Source: Cichorium intybus
Lineage: Eukaryota > Streptophyta > Magnoliopsida > Asterales > Asteraceae
Assembly (NCBI GenBank): GCA_023525715.1
Contig: CM042013.1
Location: 68,558,994 to 68,622,993 of the forward strand
Reading direction: 5' to 3'
DNA: 64,000 nt
Shown: positions 37,385 through 51,200 of the stretch, piece by piece
Layout: each line of letters opens with the position of its first letter
How positions within the stretch are numbered: the first letter of the stretch is position 1
Notes under the pieces: generated by a model
What the model was told of the DNA's origin: nothing
Database searches by the model: none
What the model saw: the letters and a program-made list of their open reading frames with translations, nothing else
Translations under genes and position numbers: made by a program

Positions 37385-40300
37385 TCAAACTGGATTAAAA
37401 ATCAATGAACAGCTGAGATGGTAGGCCCTTGGTGTAGATGTCGGCGTATTGAGCGGAAGATGGTACATGGTGAACACGAATAAGACCCTGGGCAACTTGA
37501 TCTTTGACAACATGTATGTCGATCCGGATGTGTTTGGTCCGTTGATGCTGGACCGGGTTCGATGACATACAAATAGCGCTGATGTTGTCACAATAGATAA
37601 TTGTGGCTTTTTCTGGAAGACAACGAAGCTCGCGTAGGAGGTTTCGAACCTAACAAGTCTCAGCGACTGCGTTTGCAACACCACGATACTCGGCTTCGGC
37701 ACTCGAACGAGAAATCACACTCTGTCGTTTGGATGACCAAGATACAAGATTATCTCTGCGGAGCACACAATATCCTGGCGTAGAGCGTCGCGAAACGGGG
37801 CACCCACCCTAATCAGCATCAGAATAGAAAGTCGGATCGGATGCAGAGGACACATATAACTGGAGGCCGTGATCAAGAGTGTCACGAATATATCGCAAGA
37901 TACGCTTAAGAGCATGAAAGTGTGGCTCCCTAGGGTCGTGCATGTAGAGATAGATCTGCGGTACTGCGAAAGCAATATCCGGGCGTGTTAAAGTAAGGTA
38001 CTGTAATGCCCCTGCAAGGCTTCGGTAAAGAGTAAGGTCACTGTAATGCCCCTGCAACGCTTTGGTAAAGAGTAGGGTCATTGACCGTAGGTCCTGAGTA
38101 ATCTAGCGTGCGAGTTGTCTCAGCAGGTGTACTGGCTGGGTTGCATTGAAGCATGTTGGCCTGCTCAAGAATCTCGATGGCATACTTTTTTTGAGATAGG
38201 AAGAGAAGTTGAGAGGTGCGAGAGGTGGAGATCCCTAGAAAATAGTTGATAGCCCCAAGATCAGTCATTGTAAACTCCCGACTAAGCTGAGAAATGATCG
38301 TCTGAAGGAGGGTCGTGGATGAGGCTGTGAGAAGACTGTCATCCACATATAGAAGGAGGTATGCGGTGTCATGACCTCTATGACATATGAAAAGGGATGA
38401 ATCTGTCCGACTATGACTGAAACCCATAGTGATGGCATGGTAAGCAAAATGTTGATACCAGGCCCGAGGAGCCTGTTTGAGGCCATAAAGAGACATCTAT
38501 AGTGACATACATGATCAGGGTAGTGACAGTCTCGAAACTCTGGTGGTTGGTGCATATAAACATCCTCCTGGAAGGAGCCATGAAGAAAAGCGTTCTTCAC
38601 ATTGAGCTGGTGGATAGGCCAGTGTCGCGACACCGCAAGACTGAGAACTGTGAAAATGGTGGCCGATTTGACCACCGGGCTAAAAGTCTCGTCACAGTTA
38701 ATGCCGGGAAGTTGGCTCCACCCATTAGCCACCAAACACGCCTTGTAGCAATACAGAGAACCGTCAGCATTAAATTTGTCTTTCAACAACCACATCGAGC
38801 GAACCACATTGACCCCTAGGGGCCGAGGCTTTAGAACCCAAGTGCATTGGTAATAAGAGCATAATATTCCTCATTCATCGCTTTAAGCCTGTTTGGATCT
38901 TGAATACCCTGTAATATGACATTGGGATGGGAGAAAGGGAGGTGGTGTGAAGGTTAAGGCGTTGGGTGGGTTTAGTGATACCACTTTTGGCACGAGTGGT
39001 CATGGAGTGGGTGACAAGGGGAGGGGTGGGAGAGGAGGGTATGCGTGTAGGGTTGGTTTCAGTTTGACTGTTGTTAGTGTGAGAGGAGGTGGTGGTAGGA
39101 GGACAGGGAGGGGGTGGGTTAGGTTGGAGGATATCACGAATGATGGGTGAGATATCATAGGAGTCGGAAAGGAAGTCATATGTAGGCGGTTCGGTCGGGG
39201 TAACCGAGCCGTATGGGAAATCTGTTTCATTAAATGTAACATGGAGAGATGATAATTTTTCTGTGGTGTGATGGGAAACCAAGAAAAATGCAAGGTGTGG
39301 ATCTAGGTTGAATTTTGTGGGTTGTTTGAAGACGAGGAAAGGAGAGACACCCGAAAACCCTAAGATGATCGTATGTGAGGTGTCGCCCATATAGGCGGTG
39401 GTGGGGGGTGTCATTGTGCATGGAGGAAGAGGGTAAGATATTTAAAAGATGTGAGGCCATGTGAAGAGCTTCGGGCCAAAAGGGAGAGTGTAAATGGGAG
39501 TGAAGCAGGAGGGTGCGCACCATGTTATTGACAGTACGGATCATGCGTTCGAATTTTTCGTTTTGTTGGGATGTGTGAGGGCATGAGAAGTGAAAGGTGA
39601 TGCCCTTGGCAGCAAAGTATCGAAGAAACGACTGCTTATCATATTCCTTCCCATTCTTACATTGGAATTGTTCAATAGTTCTTTCGAATTGGTTAGACAC
39701 AATATTGGAAAAATATAAGAATTTTTGAAAAGCATCGGATTTGCGTTTTAGAAGATACACCCATAAATAATGAGTATAATGATCAAGAAACAAAATATAG
39801 TATTTCAAACCACCAAAACTAGAAATGGGAGAAGTCCACAAGTCCGAATGAACAATATCAAAAGGTGCACAAACGACAGAATTTGAAAGAGAAAATGGGA
39901 GTCGGGTGTGTTTGCCAAGTTGACAAGCGTGGCACAACATATCCGACTTGCCCGTACTACATGAAATGGAACTAGTAGAAATTAAATGCTTCAAGACTTG
40001 ATCGCCAGGATGACCGAGTTGTTGATGCCAAAACGAGAGTGTGGTGGACACGAACACTTGACTTGTTGAGCTGGTAACAGGGTAAAGAGGCTCGGAACTA
40101 TCACATCGGATGAGAGCTCGTCGTGCCTGATAATCAATAACAATGAAACCAAAAGGGTCAAAATCAATAGAACAATTATTTTGAGTGGTGAATTTTCAAA
40201 CAGATATGAGATGTTTTATTATGTTCGGGCTAATAAGGACATGTTGTAAATGAAGGGGACGATAAGGATTGGAAATGAGAAAATTTTCATGTCCCGTGGT

Positions 40301-41428
40301 CATAACAGGTATAGAAGATCTGTCACCAACAAAAATAGAATGAGGAATATTATGATTATTACAACTGGATCGAAGTATACCGGGGTTTGCGTGAACGTGA
40401 TCCGTGGCTCCCGTGTCCATAATCCAGCTGCTATTGGACGGGTCATTTAATGTCATCGAGCTAAACATGTTCGGGAGAGATGTTGGCTGACTTGAGGATA
40501 AATCGGGCTGATGTTGAGCCGTTAAAGGCTTGCTGCCGAGTAAACCAGGGGATGCGCTAGTGGGCCTGCTCCATGTGGGCTGAAAAAGAGTGGATTGCTG
40601 ATTGGCATAGGGGCCTGCTGCAGGTGGTGTTATTTGGTGTGTAGGAGTCCAAATGTGGGGCTGTGACACATCCGATGTAGGCGACGAAGTCAGCGGCAGA
40701 GGGAAGAACACCCATCCAAACGGTGGGTTCTGATTTTCGTGGTTTCCGGCAGCGGTTGTGGGTAATTTTCCGGCAGCTGTAGGTTGGTTGTGGCGGCAGC
40801 TATTATTGTGACCGCCCCAACTGTCATTCCGGCGCTGATTTCCTCCACGGTTTTGAGGGATTTGTGACTGCATGGTATTAGAAACGTGAAGAAGAGACAG
40901 AGCTGAAGTATGAGAGTCGTGGAAGGAGAGCGGGACCCGGTTTTGGTTTAGTTGCTGTTCTTCGAGAAGAAGCATTGACCTGGTTTCAACAAAGGTCAGT
41001 AGTGGCGTCCGGTGACGGATAATACTCGCTAGATGATCGTATTTACTAGATAAGCCATTGATGGTTTATATCACAAGGTGCTTGTCAAGTACCTGTCCGC
41101 CAATTCCTTCGAGAAGATCCGCAAGACTTTTGATCTTGGTGCCGTAGTCGTGAACCGACAAATCACCCATAGTGATGCTATGGAGCTCACTATCGAGCTG
41201 CATGGCCTGTGCGTCTTTGTTGACGCTAAAGAGTTGTTCAAGGTTTACCGATACTTGTCTACCCGTGGCCTTCGTTTTGAGAACATTAAAACCAACACGA
41301 TGGGTGGTAAATAATTCCCGACATGCGTCATATTTCAACCGATCGACATCAAGAAGTAATGGTACGTAGGTTTTGATATTGGTGATCCCATAGGCCTTAG
41401 CAGCCGGCGGTGGAGGATTGGTACCCAT
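37385..41428 (-). pseudogene. Gag-pol remnant of the composite copia element
   Basis: Minus-strand blocks in order: gag (41428-41066); a Gln/Pro-rich linker and protease with IMDTGATDHVHANPG (40975-40196); GAG-pre-integrase and integrase (40057-39230, FWHQQLGHPGDQVLKHLI, HSDLW); reverse transcriptase (38807-38038, LLYVDDSLLT); RNase H (to about 37385). Frames change several times. The integrase motif reads FQCKNGKEYD where an Asp is expected after QC, so the second catalytic Asp appears lost. A tandem 41-bp-type duplication near 37998-38080 repeats the LYRSLAGALQ region. Not functional. Confidence 0.85.
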
Positions 41429-41587
41429 TTAGGGTTTAGGCCGTAAAAAGAGAAGACGAGAAAAGGAAAGACGTGAGAGAAGGGAGACTTATTAGGAAAA
41501 GATATGGGGATATTAGGAAAGAATAGGAATTCGCTCTACCATGAAGAGCTTTATTATTTAGCGAATCAATTGTACAAAGGACATATA

Positions 41588-41790
<203 letters not shown>

Positions 41791-42676
41791 ATCAACTTCA
41801 TTAAGGGCGTTTACGTCAAATTGGGCCTGCTGGACGAACTGGGCTAAATCAGATGCCAAAGAAGAGCTGAAAGCTTGGGCTGCAAGATATTGGGCTTCTA
41901 CTGGACTCAAATCAGCGCTTAGCCCTAAAATCACCGTCTTCTACGTATGCTTGATTCAGCTGATTGTGTTCTTCGTTGCTTCATTCATTGATCGATTTTC
42001 TTCAACTGTTACAAGAAATTGAAGATTACGATTCATTCTGGTTAGTTTATATAAAACAAATTTTGATTAATTGCCTGATTTTACAACTTCTTATACGATC
42101 GAATGCTCTGTTTTTTTATTACGAACATCGAATCTGCCATTGCTCAATTGTTGCAAAATCATCAACCTTTTGTTCTTTTTTTTGCTGTGAATGTTACTAA
42201 ATATGCATAATTAGTATGAATCAATGAAATTACTTCGTAAAACTTCACTAATCTTAGAAATTGATGTACGATTATATGCTTTCTTCTGTTTTTATTTCAA
42301 ATATCGATTCTGAATGCTTTATTACTACAAATTAACAAAATTTTGTATGTTTTACCTTTTAATGTTACTAAATATCCATAATTAGTAGTTATCAGTCAAA
42401 ATGCTTATTATTAAAATACAGTAATTTAGGTTTTTCATAGTTCAATTTTGTCTGTTGTTTGAATTGTAGGTTAAAAACTAGTTTTTACTTCAAAAAATTT
42501 GTAATTTGTATAAAATCATGCAATAAACATAAAACAAATGTTTCAATTCTTTGATAAACTTCACATTAATAGACATTGATAACAGTAACTAATCATCAAA
42601 AATTGTTTTCAGTTGTTTCATGGACAATGTTGAATCATTGTGATTGTATATAATTTTTTATACAAAACAATCAGGT
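41791..42676. promoter_or_regulatory. MULE 5' subterminal region and transposase leader
   Basis: About 0.9 kb of non-coding sequence between the TIR and the transposase start. It has a moderately GC-rich first 200 bp, then AT-rich leader. Repeated words (TTACTAAATAT.CATAATTAGTA at about 42196 and 42364) may mark an internal duplication. It should contain the promoter, but no single site can be fixed. Confidence 0.4.
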
Positions 42677-45600
42677 ATGGATGAGACTTCAATAAATGTG
42701 GAATCTGCAATGAATGTTGACAATCAAGTAATAGGAACAACCACAACAGAATCTGAAATTATTGAATCTTTTTCTGGAAACATTGGATCTTCTTCTGGAA
42801 ACATTGGATCTTCTTCTGGATATATAGATCCTTCAGTGGCAAATACTGCATCTTCATCTACTTATAGGCATGATCCACTTAAGTATATAAAAGATGGAAT
42901 AACATATTGGATTCCAGACGTGGATAACAAACCATATCAAGGACAAACATTTGCTACATTTGAAGAAGGTTTAGCTTTTTACAAGGAATATGCACGTAAA
43001 AGTGGTTTTGAAACACGATTATCAACTACAAAAACAATAATCGGAGTAGAAGGTTATGGAAGAAGATACATTGTTTGCAATAGGGAAGGCACTAAAAAGA
43101 AGATTGAACATGATACTTTGCAACACCGAAAAAAACAAAAACGTAAACGGGCTTCATTTAGACAACAATGTGGAGCATTTGTGAGACTGAGGGTTAATAA
43201 GAAAAAAAATGTATGGGAGATATACAAAATTAACGAAGCACACAATCATAGATTTGTTGATGTAGAGGATCAACATTTTCTAAATTCTGAAAGAAGAATC
43301 ATGTATACACAAATGAAAACCATAAATGATATGTTGAATATCAACATGGGGCCAGCTGCTGCATTCAAATACTTTAAACAATCAAGAGGAGGTTTTGAGA
43401 ATATTGGGATTACAGAAACAGATGCTAGGAATTTCAAGCGAGATTTGAATCAATATAAAGAAGAAGCAGATGCAGATTTTGTAATAGAAAATTTCACTAG
43501 GAAAAAGGAATGTTTACAAAACTTTTCCTTTGACTATAGTATTGGAAGTGAGGGTGAATTAACAGGTTTGTTTTGGGCAGATGAGAAGTCAAAAAGAAAT
43601 TATTATGCATTTGGAGATGTTGTCTGTTTTGATGCAACTTATAGAACAAACAAGTAAGTATATATTAATTTATATAATCTTTGTTGAATCATTCCAAATA
43701 ATCGTATTAAAATATTTCTTTATTTCTCATTACAGATACCGTATGATATTTGTGCCATTTACTGGTATAGATAATCATAAGAGATGTATAACTTTTGGAG
43801 CTGGATTGTTATCAAGTGAAAGCATTGAATCATACAAATGGTTATTAAATAATTTCAAAACAGCTTTTGGAAAAGAACCAAACGTTATTGTAACAGATCA
43901 AGACCCTGCTCTTCTACAAGCAGTACCGGCTGTATTTACGTCTGCTAGACATAGATTATGCATGTGGCATATATCCCAAAAGTTTACAGAAAAGGTTAGC
44001 AAATTAACTTTTAAATTTTTTTGGATCATGAAAAATTTAGAAAAAATATTTTATTGTATCATTTTATGATTCAAACTTTTATGATCCATACTATGAATAA
44101 AAATTTATACTTGCATTATTGATCATGAATAAATTTATGAAAAATATTTTTATTGTATCATCTTATGATTCAACTTCTGATGATCCATACTACATATACG
44201 ATTTTATAGTTGCATTATGGATCATGAATAAAATTATATAAAATTTTATTGTATCATTTTATGATTCAAACTTTGGTGATCCATACTATGAATAAAAATC
44301 TATAGTTGCATCATGGATCATGCATAACTAGAGAAAAAAAATATTTTATTGCATCATTTTATGATTAAAATTTTTGATGATCCATACTACACATAAAAAT
44401 TTATAATTGCAATATGGATTAAGAATAAATTTATGAAAAAACATTTTATTGTATCATTTTATGATTCAAATTTTTGCAGCTAGGAGGTAAAATTGATAAA
44501 GCAGATGTCTTGAAAGAATTAAACAACCTCATTTGGAATGAAACAATAAAGAAAGATGAGTTTGAATCAAGCTGGAAAACCATAATGGAAAAGTTTGAAC
44601 TCAATGGAAACAACTGGTTTAATACCATGTATAACATGAGACACTTATGGATTCCAGCATACTTCAAAGAATGCACATTCTCTGGATTAATGAGAACTAC
44701 ATCAAGATCGGAAGCAGAAAATTATTTTTATGGGCTCTTATCCAACCCCGATTTGCATTTGGTTGATTTCATTACTCATTTTGAAACTGCATTAGAAGCA
44801 CAACGATGTATTCAAAAGAAAAATGATCATGAGTCAAGATACACGACTCCTGATTTCAAAACTGGATTAAAAATTGAAGTTGAAGCAGCTCAACTGTTCA
44901 CAAGAAATGTGTTTTACGAAATTCAATCAGAAATGATCGCATCGATTAGTAGTTGCATGTCAATCAAACTAGAAGAAACAGAAGAAATGTCAACATTCAC
45001 TATAAAAGATACTGACAAAAATCCAAAACATCATGGCCAATTTCAGGTAATTTATTTTCCTAAAACTTATATTATCATGCCTTATTAAGAAATTTATTAT
45101 TAATTTAATTGAACTCTTTTATTACAGGTTTCACTTTTTAAATCCGACTCAAAACTTCTTTGTTCGTGCTGTCGATTTGAATTATCAGGACAATTATGTA
45201 GACATTGTTTCTACATACTTAGAATGGAAAGTGTAGAAATATATCCAAAAGCTTATGTATCAACAAGATGGACAAAAGATGTCGTTCCACGATCTGCCTA
45301 TGGTTTTAATATGAGCAATGTACCTACAACAGAAAAGAAAGAAGAGATTCAAACAATCATACGTGACTTATATTTTTCAATGGATTTCTGTATTGACAGG
45401 CTGGTAAATGATATTGAAAAATTGAAAATATTTAGAGATGAAATGAATGAGAAAAAGACAAATGTTGAAGGCCAAACAAAAAATTCAAAGCCGATGAAGA
45501 ACAAAGAAGTTATACAATCTTTCATGGGAATTGCGCAAAAAGAGAAAATAAATGTACTACCTCCTAACCAAATCAACAACAAAGGAACAAGAACAATGAA

Positions 45601-45754
45601 GAAACGAATGAAAGGGAAAATGGAGATTGCTATAGAACATGCTAAAAAGGACGGAAGAACTTGTCATAAGTGTGGCATGTACATCAAATATGGTGCAAAA
45701 GAAAAACATGATACACGTAATTGCCACAAATTCCAGATACAAGAAAAGACATAA
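42677..45754 (+). CDS. MULE transposase (FAR1 / MuDR type), apparently intact
   Basis: Four exons with GT..AG borders keep the frame: 42677-43653, 43736-43994, 44480-45046 and 45128-45754, giving 809 residues. Residues about 90-195 are a FAR1-type DNA-binding domain (FATFEEGLAFYKEYARKSGF ... CGAFVRLRV ... HNHRFV). The DDE transposase core follows: first Asp in VCFDATYRTN (about 319), second in VIVTDQDPAL, CMWHISQKF, and the Glu in TTSRSEAENYF (about 490). Residues 602-628 form a SWIM zinc finger (CSCCRFELSGQLCRHC). A C-terminal zinc-knuckle-like CHKCG...HDTRNC ends the protein. It acts in the nucleus, binding the element's ends and cutting/joining DNA. A Ser/Gly-rich N-terminus has duplicated GNIGSSS units. 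All catalytic positions are present. Confidence 0.9.
43995..44479 (+). repeat. Tandem repeats (about 105-bp unit) inside the transposase intron 2
   Basis: About four imperfect copies of a unit containing TTGTATCATTTTATGATTCAA and TGATCCATACTA fill this intron. Confidence 0.75.
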
Positions 45755-46618
45755 CTTGTTTTTTTCTTTGATATTTTTCTTTCTTATTTTTTAATAATGA
45801 TTTTGTATTTGACTTTTTAGACTATGTAAAAAATATTTGTAGCATGGATTATGGATCATTATACATCGTTGATACATAAGTTTTTGTATCATGCATCATA
45901 TAAGTAATATCATGGAAATTTGAATCATAAATCATATATGTTAATTTGTGTTTTTATTTGATCATTATGCAAAAAATATTTGTAGCATGTATTATGGATC
46001 ATTATACATTTTTTGTATCAGTATTTTGTATTTATGGATCATTATACATTTTTTGTATCAGTATTTTGTATTTATGGATCATTATACATTTTTTGTATCA
46101 TTATTTGTATTTATGGATCATATAAAAACAAAAGTTAGGAAACAACATTATTATTCAAGTAAAATGGACCAATTCAAGTAAAAATGGACCAATTTTTTAT
46201 AAACTTTTATGATCTTAATACTATTAATGAAAATTAACACATATGGTCCATGATTCAAATTTTCGTGATTCAAAATTTCATATGATCATATTTTATATGT
46301 GATTCATGATTCATATGTAACATGATACAAAAATATAATACTAAATGATACATGATTCAAAATTTAAAATATCATACATGATACAAAATTTCAATTTGAC
46401 ATAAACAAATATCATATGATCCATATAATACTAAATGATACATGATTCAAAATTTAAAGATATTAAAATTTTGAAAAAAAAAACCACGAAAGCTATTAAA
46501 CCATACACAAGTTTATATACACAACATAGCCACCAAAACAAGATCCATCATTGATCCATCTACAGTTAGACCAACCAAAATAACAAAAACCACAACCTAC
46601 ATTAACACCAAACCATAC
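45755..46618. repeat. Spacer with GATCCAT/GATACAA words and a 42-bp tandem repeat
   Basis: About 45960-46120 holds three copies of a 42-bp unit containing TATGGATCATTATACATTTT and TTGTATCA. The same words in the opposite orientation (ATGATACATGATTC) fill 46240-46460. Probably 3' flanks of two convergent genes. No gene is seen. Confidence 0.7.
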
Positions 46619-47071
46619 CTAAACCCTTCTATAACTCCAAACACGAATGAAATCAACGAAATCTTCAAAATGAAATTCTTGATGCAAACGAATATCTTCA
46701 AAACGATAACTCTCATGACGCATTCCCTGCATCATATAGTCAAAATAAACTCTATAACATCTATCATCTTCACGATCAGCATCATAACGACGGTACCTTC
46801 CTACCCACCAACCGTCATTGTGCCACACATCAACAATATCACCACGACGGAATTCCACATCCAAATCAGCTGGATAAGGACGAACATTGTTAGCACTAAC
46901 AAATTCCTCCAATGGCATTTCATTTTCACCATCAGACAAAGTTTCGTAACGAACACCCAAATAATTCAAAGACCGGCTGATAATCGTAGCAGCATAATAT
47001 GAATTCTCAAAACCCTGTTCAGTACCAAGAACCTCGATACGTTCACCAATGTGATACCCGTTTATTGCCAT
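46619..47071 (-). CDS. Tandem Agenet (plant Tudor-like) domain protein encoded in the MULE
   Basis: 150 residues, one frame, start at 47071. An upstream non-coding exon is likely: a donor (minus AGG-GTAAGC near 47380) and an acceptor (TTTGTAG) just before the ATG are present. Residues about 5-65 form the first Agenet module (GERIEVLGTEQGFENSYYAA, ... GENEMPLEEFVSANNVRP). Residues about 70-130 form the second (FRRGDIVDVWHNDGWWVGRY, ... YRFEDIRLHQEF). The double Agenet is the arrangement seen in plant chromatin readers related to Tudor domains. No other domain, signal peptide or membrane segment is present. It is convergent with the transposase gene. Its role in the element is unknown; binding modified histones to guide or protect the element is an inference. 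Host-gene capture is the alternative, but the intact frame suggests selection. Confidence 0.85.
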   Translation of the reverse strand: MAINGYHIGERIEVLGTEQGFENSYYAATIISRSLNYLGVRYETLSDGENEMPLEEFVSANNVRPYPADLDVEFRRGDIVDVWHNDGWWVGRYRRYDADREDDRCYRVYFDYMMQGMRHESYRFEDIRLHQEFHFEDFVDFIRVWSYRRV

Positions 47072-48290
47072 CCTACAAATACAAATAAACTACAATCAGA
47101 TACCAAAACAAAGTCAAAAATCAATAATGATACATGTGTTGTTTAAGAGACATTACAACATAAGAATAGACACATGGTCATCCTTTTCCAAGCTTTTTGT
47201 CATTCAGTACTTAGTCAAGAGAACTAGATATGCATGTAGTTTGCTTCAAATTCAAATTGATGAAGTAAAACTTGGAGCACATAACTTATTCCTAGTCCCC
47301 TGTTTGAGAACCACAAAACTACTGTACAATAATAAACCCTAATAAACTATCTACAAAAATAGAATGGAAATAATGCTTACCCTAAATATCTGTGAGCCGG
47401 AAAAGAAAGAAGAAAGTGTCTTCAAAGAGGAGGATCGTGGTCGTCGTGATGGTGATCGAGAGCACCTTTAATGTATGAAAAATCAATTTACAATTCTCTC
47501 TTTTTGGACTTATTTAGCGGTGGGATTTTGATAAGACAAGAGATCTGCATAACAGGTTGAAAAGAAATAAAGTTTGATACACTGTAAAGCCTGTAAAGCT
47601 TGTAAGGTCCCATCAGTTTAGTGTTTCGAAGACTGCAGGTGCAAGTGCAACTTGTTTTTGTTTTTTTAGGGAACAATGGATTATAATGGATCAGTCCATA
47701 TCAGCCCATATGCAATAATTATGCAACAATGTATCAGCCCATATGTATGAAGTTCTATTACAATGTTGACCCACCCCATTTTTACTGTATATAATACATA
47801 ACAACACAAAATGTATAATGATCCATAAATACAAATAATGATACAAAAATTTTAATGATCCATAGTACAAACAAATGATACATAAGTTAAACAATCCACG
47901 CTACAAAATATTAAAAAATATTTTTGCATAATGATCTAACCTAAAAATCAGCTTACTATATCAAATAAAAACACAAATGGTTCATGATCCATAAATACAT
48001 TTTCATAATAATGATACAAAAACTTTCATGATACATAATCTATGTATCAACACAAGAATAAATAACTAAGGCTGTTTTAATAATGCAACTTGTCTAAAAT
48101 TGTTCAAAACAAACAAGTTTCACAACTCCAAGCTAATATTAAAACACACTATCCAAAACAAACACAAGTTTCACAATTTGTTCAAAACAAATAAATTGTT
48201 CAAATCACCAACATTGAAACACACTACCAGTTCTATAGATTAGCCAAATCACAAAAAACATTATCCAAACCCAACAAACATACCAAATTA
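47072..48290. other. Spacer between the Agenet and ULP1 genes
   Basis: Contains the likely Agenet promoter and leader (47080-47480). 47680-48060 is again rich in GATACA/GATCCAT words. No further gene is seen. Confidence 0.5.
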
Positions 48291-51200
48291 CTATACCTCA
48301 ACAGACTTAATCCTTGCAGAAACTTCATCCAAATGCCCTTGACTGTAAATCTTCTTCTTCATATGCCGTGACAACTTATCATACTCCTCCAAAGTGCTCA
48401 AAAACGATGCTTTACATAAGTTTGAATCTGATAACACAATCTTAGCAACATATTTCTTTCTTAATTCTAACAATTGAGATTTCTGGCTTGTACACTCTGG
48501 CAACAAATCACCATCAAATCTTTCTGGTCCACCACCCCGGTAAACCTCCATATGCCTCATCAGAAATAAACCACAATCAGCATCATTATCTTTAGTTTGC
48601 CATTCAAGATCAAGCCTTTCAATCTTCATAGAGTTTAAAACATTCAGTCGATGATGACCGATTAAACTCAAATATTGCTTGAACATTGTTTTCTATATTT
48701 AAAAAAACATTTCAACAACTTATCAAAAATAATGCAAAAAATACAAAAAATACAAAAAAAACACAAAAAAACCAAAAATTACCAAATTATCGAAAAAAGT
48801 CCGATCTTTGGCTGGAATCCATCCTGTTCCCAATTGATTGTCAATAATTTCCATTTTTTCTTTTACTAAATCAAAGCAAACCAAAACGTAATGTTCTTTC
48901 CTAAGAATAGGAAAAAATACCTGCTTAAAAAAACAATAAATAAAATTATATAGAAATTGTATTAAAATATAAAATATAAAAATAAAAAAATATACCAAAT
49001 TTGTCATATCGAATTTGTTCACATTCGGGAACTTTTCCAAATACACACGAACCCTTTCAACAAACCTCAGATTTAAGCTTTCAGCCTTCTTAAAAACAAT
49101 ATTTGTCTACAAATATATAAATATGAAACAAGTTAGTTAATTTATAAAATATAAATAAAACAAAAAGTAATAAAAATGTATCATACCATCAATGAGCAAG
49201 GCATAAAAAATCTTGATGCAGCAGTGTGGCTTTTTGATTTTTCCAATTCATTCAAAAAGGATGACCATATGTCAATAACACCACAATGAATCCTACAACC
49301 GGGTATCATAGATTCCATCACCGCTCTTATACCAATAAAACCATTAGATGATTCAAATATTTTTTCCCTAAAAAAAACAAATGAAAATATTATTTTTACT
49401 GTACCAACAACTAAAAATATATAACTAAAATAATTGAAAATACCTAGGATCACGAATGGCAAGGAAGACACTACCAGCAACCCTTTCTTCATTACGACTT
49501 ACCTTTTCACTGGAATCAACTAATTTTGCATCATATGGAGAACAAAGGGGTGGTGCAGGCTTAATTTTTCTTTTTGGTCTGCTAGGGCCAGCTTCAGCAT
49601 TAAAAGATTGAATAGGAATCGGTGATAAAATTGTATGATCATTTGTTTTTGAAACTGAACTGTCCTTTCGAATTGCATCTTTTGGAGTTGTGAAATCAAC
49701 GTTTACTTGAACTTCTTGCTTACCCAAATGAATCTGACTAATAATCTTACTAGCCTCAATTAACTCTTCATCTGAAATTTCTTCTTGAACACCAACACTT
49801 CCTACCAAACCTTCACTAGCAACTACAGAAGTAGTAGATTTTTTTGCAATAACTGCAAGTGCATTTCTCTCAATCTCAGCACAGAAAATTGGATCATCGA
49901 GTAATTGTGTCACAGAAAGCTCGTTTTCTTTACCACTCGTTCCTTCTTCATTCAACTCATTATCCTTTTCTGGAGTAACATCATTGAAATCTTCATCATC
50001 AACTAGTACAATCTTTTCATGAACCATGTTGAACTCTCCATTACGCTTCGTAGCATAATCCAAAATCTCCTGATTACCTGGGAATTGATCCCAGGCACGT
50101 CTAATCCACTCATCAATGCTTGATTTGGATTCAAAATATTTTTTAAACACACTATTCAACTTTTCTTTAAAAGCCTGAAAAAATTGCATCATTAACAAAA
50201 TACATCACCAAATAACAAATGAACTATGAGATAATGTTTGTCTAAAATTAACAAATTAGTAAATAATTACATACCTCTAAAGATCTTGTACCATCTAAAA
50301 TAACATCAAAATCAGAATTATGATCAACAGACTTTACCACCTCTTCACTTACATCATCCTTTTCTCTAACATCCTTCTCACTTATATCTTCAACAACATT
50401 TTTCCCTTTGTTCAATATAACATCATCTGATTTAGAAAAAATAAACAATTATTAGTAAAATATCATACATTAATTATAAAAAACATCATCATCTACATTA
50501 TATTACCTTTAACTTCCTTATCTAATGTCTTCTTCCTTACACTTGATTCCATTTTTTTAGATGAAACATCCACCTTCTTCTTTTCCTGAATCTTCTTTTT
50601 CTCCTTCATCTTCTTTTGCTTCTTACTTTGTGAATCATCATCTACATTATCTTTGTATGTTTCTATAACATCAACATCACCAAAATGTTGTAAACTTTTC
50701 AACCTATCACCAACTTTTTTACCACTCCAATAAGAAGTAGCTGGATACACTCTTTTAACAGAAACATCAGAACGCAACTTCGTGCAATGAAGGTATAATA
50801 ACTGCAACACGTAAAAACGAAGTTTGCATCATTAATTAAACAAAAAAACTAACAATGTGATACAAAATTATAAATTTAAACTTACCACAAGAAAGGCAAC
50901 TGGACCAGCATATTGTGTTTTTGAATTAAGATTCAAACCCTTCTTGCTTTCTTTCAAGCATTCAATAACAAAACCACACCAATCAAACTCTTTTACATTA
51001 AGATGCTCATTAAAATTCTCTAAAAACTTCTGGTTGCATGTACCCATTGCTGGAGCATCGATCATAATAGTAACATAAGCAACCAAAAAGTTTAGTATGA
51101 ACATCTCACCAAAATCAGTGCTTTTCTCTAAAAAGTTTTTCAAATCAACTAATCTAATTCTCTCTTTGTCCTTACCGAACTGATCCCTCCATTTTTTAAT

